In this document: positions 61,340 through 64,000 of the stretch, piece after piece
Position numbering within the stretch: the stretch's first letter is position 1
Layout of the letters: each line of letters begins with the position of its first letter
Assembly: GCF_905163445.1 (NCBI RefSeq)
Contig: NC_053200.1
Location: 15,190,001-15,254,000, forward strand
Direction: 5' to 3'
Origin: Pararge aegeria
Lineage: Eukaryota > Arthropoda > Insecta > Lepidoptera > Nymphalidae
Length of the DNA: 64,000 nt
Notes under the pieces: model-generated
Databases searched by the model: none
Seen by the model: only the letters and a program-made list of their open reading frames with translations
What the model was told of the DNA's origin: nothing
Translations under genes and position numbers: made by a program

Positions 61340-61628
61340 AAACGGTCTCCATGGTGACCTTATATGTGGGAGGTTCCGACTTCGATCGTCGGCAGGGAGA
61401 ATTTTGAAATTTATAACTCCTGAATTTTCTGGTCTGGTGACTAGTTACCGAGGTAGACGTGCTGCAAGCGAAAAAGAGGTACGATGCCGTGTAGAAACAA
61501 GATTAGTATGGGTTTAATATGACGACCATTGCCTTAACAGGTTAGCCCGTTAACATCTTAGACTGCATCATGTCCTACAGCCATATAAGATTGCAGTCAA
61601 GTGCTTACTTTTAATAGAATAAAAAATC
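61340..61628 (+). mobile_element. SINE S3, full length
   Basis: Head 'aaacggtctccatggtgacc', B-box-like 'gttccgacttcgatcg', body 'ttataactcctgaattttct', 'aacaggttagcccgttaaca' and an A-rich tail. Confidence 0.8.
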
Positions 61629-61659
61629 CCCAACACTTTATAGAAATGTTTTGTTTCTT

Positions 61660-61775
61660 TGTTTGTAAACCTTTACTGCACACACAGTAATTTAATAATA
61701 CAGAAAAAAAAATATAGCAGTAAAAACTTAACATAAACATTTTGCGTGCAAAGATGGTCTTATCGCTAAAGCATA
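61660..61775 (-). mobile_element. LINE-C 3' end, diverged
   Basis: 'ataaacattttgcgtgcaaa' and 'gatggtcttatcgctaaagc', reversed. Confidence 0.5.
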
Positions 61776-61840
61776 TCGGCGACGACACGGCGCTGAGCAA
61801 GGGCTGCCGTGTCAACTGTCACGGTTAACCAGCTTTTCTA

Positions 61841-62116
61841 ATGGGAGTCTATGAACTGCAGATGTTCCGTGTGCTCCCATCAGAAAACCTCCATCGGATG
61901 CCGCGCCCGCCTGCCGCTCGGCCGACGCCGACGCGCCGTTGCCGTCGCAAAAGCGCCGACGCCGGTAGCAGCGCTACGTCGCTGCCGCCGCTCCCAAAGA
62001 GCGGCACACAGATGACGCGTACAAAGCGTAAACAAATAATTCAAATCGGAATAAATAATAAACATAAAATACATATATTAGTAGCACTGATAGATATATT
62101 ACTACATAGGGCGTGA
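61841..62116 (+). CDS. Hypothetical ORF in a GC-rich island
   Basis: A 91-codon ATG-started frame. About 61895-62025 is strikingly GC- and CpG-rich (cgcgcccgcctgccgctcgg) in an AT-rich window. The product begins 'MGVYELQMFRVLPSENLHRM', then is Pro/Arg/Ala-rich (RPPAARPTPTRRCRRKSADA) with no domain I recognise, and ends in an AT-rich stretch that looks non-coding. An acceptor-like site (aactgcag) precedes 61862 and weak donor-like GTAAAC follows near 62028. It could be an exon of a host gene, a captured gene piece, or a CpG-rich repeat. The opposite strand is also open (61880-62074). Confidence 0.2.
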   Translation: MGVYELQMFRVLPSENLHRMPRPPAARPTPTRRCRRKSADAGSSATSLPPLPKSGTQMTRTKRKQIIQIGINNKHKIHILVALIDILLHRA

Positions 62117-62274
62117 AGCTCAATATATAAAATCGATGTCTCGTGATTGATTCAGGAAGACAGTTATAAAGTTTATTTACATGCTTTCTGAGCCAGACAA
62201 CCTTTGACTAGGGGAAACAGACAAAACGATTTATGCATTTAAAAATTTGGGAAATTAACGAATAATTAAGGCAT

Positions 62275-62420
62275 AGTTTTCACACCATGTTTTCCTTCCC
62301 CGTTGAAGCTATTGATGTTTTAGAAACATACCTTGGAAAAGTAAGAGCTGCCTGGTGGGGTTCGAACTCGGCCCCCCGATAGTAAAGTAGAGGTCTTTCC
62401 CACTTTGCCATCACCGCTTC
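62275..62420 (-). mobile_element. SINE S2, diverged full copy
   Basis: 'caccatgttttccttccccg', 'tggggttcgaactcggcccc' (B box complement), 'actttgccatcaccgcttc'. Confidence 0.75.
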
Positions 62421-62833
62421 TATCAAAAAGATAAAATAAATATAGTCTTTCGGTCTCTCAGTCATTATCTCTAAACATTGGATAGATCGGGATTATTATG
62501 TGTTTACTTAGTCTAGACTACTCGATACAGTATTAACTATCGTGAAGACTAAACCTTGGATTATATCCGTCGCAGTAAATCCGTGCAGCAACGCGCAGGC
62601 TACGTGTGAACACTCGCAATTAACCGCAGTCCTAATGAAACGAAGCTGCTCCGACTACTTTGTGTAGGTGATCTAGCCGAGGTTTATTTATTTATTAGGG
62701 ACACTAACAATATACATATATACCATACACTGTAATAAACTTGCACAATATTCTACACATTCACTAATATGTACATCAATAACAAGTGACCATGACAATC
62801 GCAAAAAAAAATTAATAATAATGACATGTAAAC
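62421..62833. other. No recognised feature
   Basis: 62690-62833 is AT-rich ('ttatttattagggacactaa', also seen near 46140), maybe a LINE 3' remnant. Nothing firm. Confidence 0.35.
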
Positions 62834-62847
62834 ACAGCAAAAATAAT

Positions 62848-63092
62848 TTTATAATTTTTATTAGTGTTTTTACCTACACTTGGAGGAATTATCAATTTTA
62901 TACATTTAAAATGCATTTAAAAACGCTACGGTCGCTATAAGACTGATGTGAAAGGCATATACTAATTTCAGCATCGACGGTAGGAGAGCCGTAGCTTGAT
63001 TGGAGAAAGCGCTCAGGCCGGGATTTCCAGAGAGTCGCAGGTTCAAATCCTGTCGGTTCCGAAAATTTTTATATGCATTTTAAATTTATAAA
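62848..63092. mobile_element. SINE S4, inverted-head form with TSD
   Basis: Flanked by a perfect 14-bp duplication acagcaaaaataat (62834-62847 and 63093-63106). Same architecture as 15069-15315: body and A-rich tail on the minus strand at the left, tRNA-like module on the plus strand at the right (A box TAGCTTGATTGG, B box GGTTCAAATCC, then 'tcggttccgaaaatttttat'). Confidence 0.8.
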
Positions 63093-63106
63093 ACAGCAAA
63101 AATAAT

Positions 63107-63958
63107 CACACAAAGGACATGAATAGGTGTTATGTACGTAATATATATCTTAAGGTAGGGCTCACCGATAGGTAAGCGACAAGCTTTTTTTTAAATACCG
63201 GGTAAGTGTTTTAAAATATGTCGATGCCAGGTAATAATCGTGATATTACGTTGTATTCAGTACATATGCGGGCTATGGGGGCTTGTTTTGTGTGTTGGAA
63301 TTGTACAATAACGGTGATATCTACTTGGGACAGAAAGATGGATCCGTTCAAGTAAATTACTGCACTTTATTTTATCGCGTATTATTTGTACAAAAACACA
63401 TGTCAAGGACTTTAAGTCTGTCTCTTAGAGATAACATTTTAAACGAAGCCAGTCTATGGCTGTAAGGCTGTCTATGTGATATACCAGTTGCGTAAAATGT
63501 AAGATGTCTCGTAAAAGCACGTTGTATACTCTCAACATCTGTTTATTCGAATAAACAGTGAATTAACGGGACTTATCTTTCAGATAAGCTATGTGTACTT
63601 ATGTACCTACGCACCTAAGGAGTAAAATTTCTTTGGAAAGAATCAAAATATTTTTAGCGTTCAATAAGTTTATACTGCGGCAGTAGACTGCAATAAGACT
63701 ATATAAAAACTTTTTTGACAATAGACAATGGCTCTAACCTTGACTCTAAAAAACAACTTCTAAATTTGAATCTCCCCAACTTCATGGGAGGCTCATGCAG
63801 TTTTTTCTTCTCCATTTCACACCTTTAGGTATAGATTTGAGATATTCTTATTTAGTCTTTCAACCCCCATTACCCCTATTTAGAGAGACTTCTTAATATA
63901 TATAGTAAAACAAAGTTACCTACGTCTACTATAAGTCTTAGTCTTAAGTCTTTATATA
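63107..63958. other. No recognised feature
   Basis: About 850 bp without recognisable repeats or coding domains. An ORF at 63283-63465 has no recognisable motif. Confidence 0.35.
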
Positions 63959-64000
63959 TCTTTATATGTATAATTCTTGTGTGCGTGTATATGCCACTGA
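63959..64000 (+). mobile_element. Helitron-like H1, 5' end at window edge
   Basis: After a host A: TCTTTATATGTATAATTCTT and 'gtgtgcgtgtatatgccact', matching the start of 37011-37167. Continues beyond the window. Confidence 0.6.

Overview
The window looks like intergenic DNA from a lepidopteran, most likely a butterfly. It is AT-rich, has no recognisable host gene, and carries dense repeats of types common in Lepidoptera: tRNA-headed SINEs (one resembling butterfly Metulj-type SINEs), CR1/Jockey-like and RTE-like LINE 3' ends, short Helitron-like elements with CTAG-T ends, a Penelope-like element (PLE), a BEL/Pao remnant and an apparently intact PIF/Harbinger DNA transposon. The taxon and family names come from recalled sequence character, not from a search. 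To save words the repeat families are labelled LINE-A, LINE-B, LINE-C, S1 to S6, H1 to H3 and R7 to R11, and each is described at its best copy.

Layout. 1-9.5 kb: a 140-bp hAT-like MITE, nested LINE-A/LINE-B 3' ends, H3 Helitron-like repeats and S2/S3 SINEs. 10-20 kb: LINE-A coding remnant, two RTE tails, a TSD-flanked S4 SINE, more LINE and S3 copies. 20-32 kb: S1/S2 SINEs, short perfect palindromes, a LINE-B coding remnant and a 5'-truncated RTE with a 16-bp target duplication. 33-38 kb: PLE coding remnant, a LINE-B/S1/RTE stack, tandem H1 Helitron-like copies, BEL/Pao integrase end. 38-48 kb: a candidate promoter near 39 kb, a 156-bp Helitron-like element, paired palindromes at 41.1 kb, a non-coding tandem duplication at 42.5-44.2 kb, PLE ends. 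48.9-52.0 kb: the Harbinger element. 52.0-57.0 kb: two CR1/Jockey-type LINE coding remnants. 57-64 kb: SINEs, a (GT)n tract, a 240-bp direct repeat, a GC-rich ORF and another TSD-flanked S4 SINE.

The only genes that look functional are the two in Harbinger: a DDE transposase (405 aa, two exons, minus strand) and a MADF/BESS DNA-binding protein (311 aa, two exons, plus strand). Each gene's last exon lies inside the other's intron, both reading frames are open, the terminal inverted repeats match and the TAA target duplication is intact. All other coding traces are broken retroelement pieces. Host-gene candidates (a 5' exon near 39.0 kb, a GC-rich ORF at 61.8 kb, an ORF at 25.5 kb) are weak.
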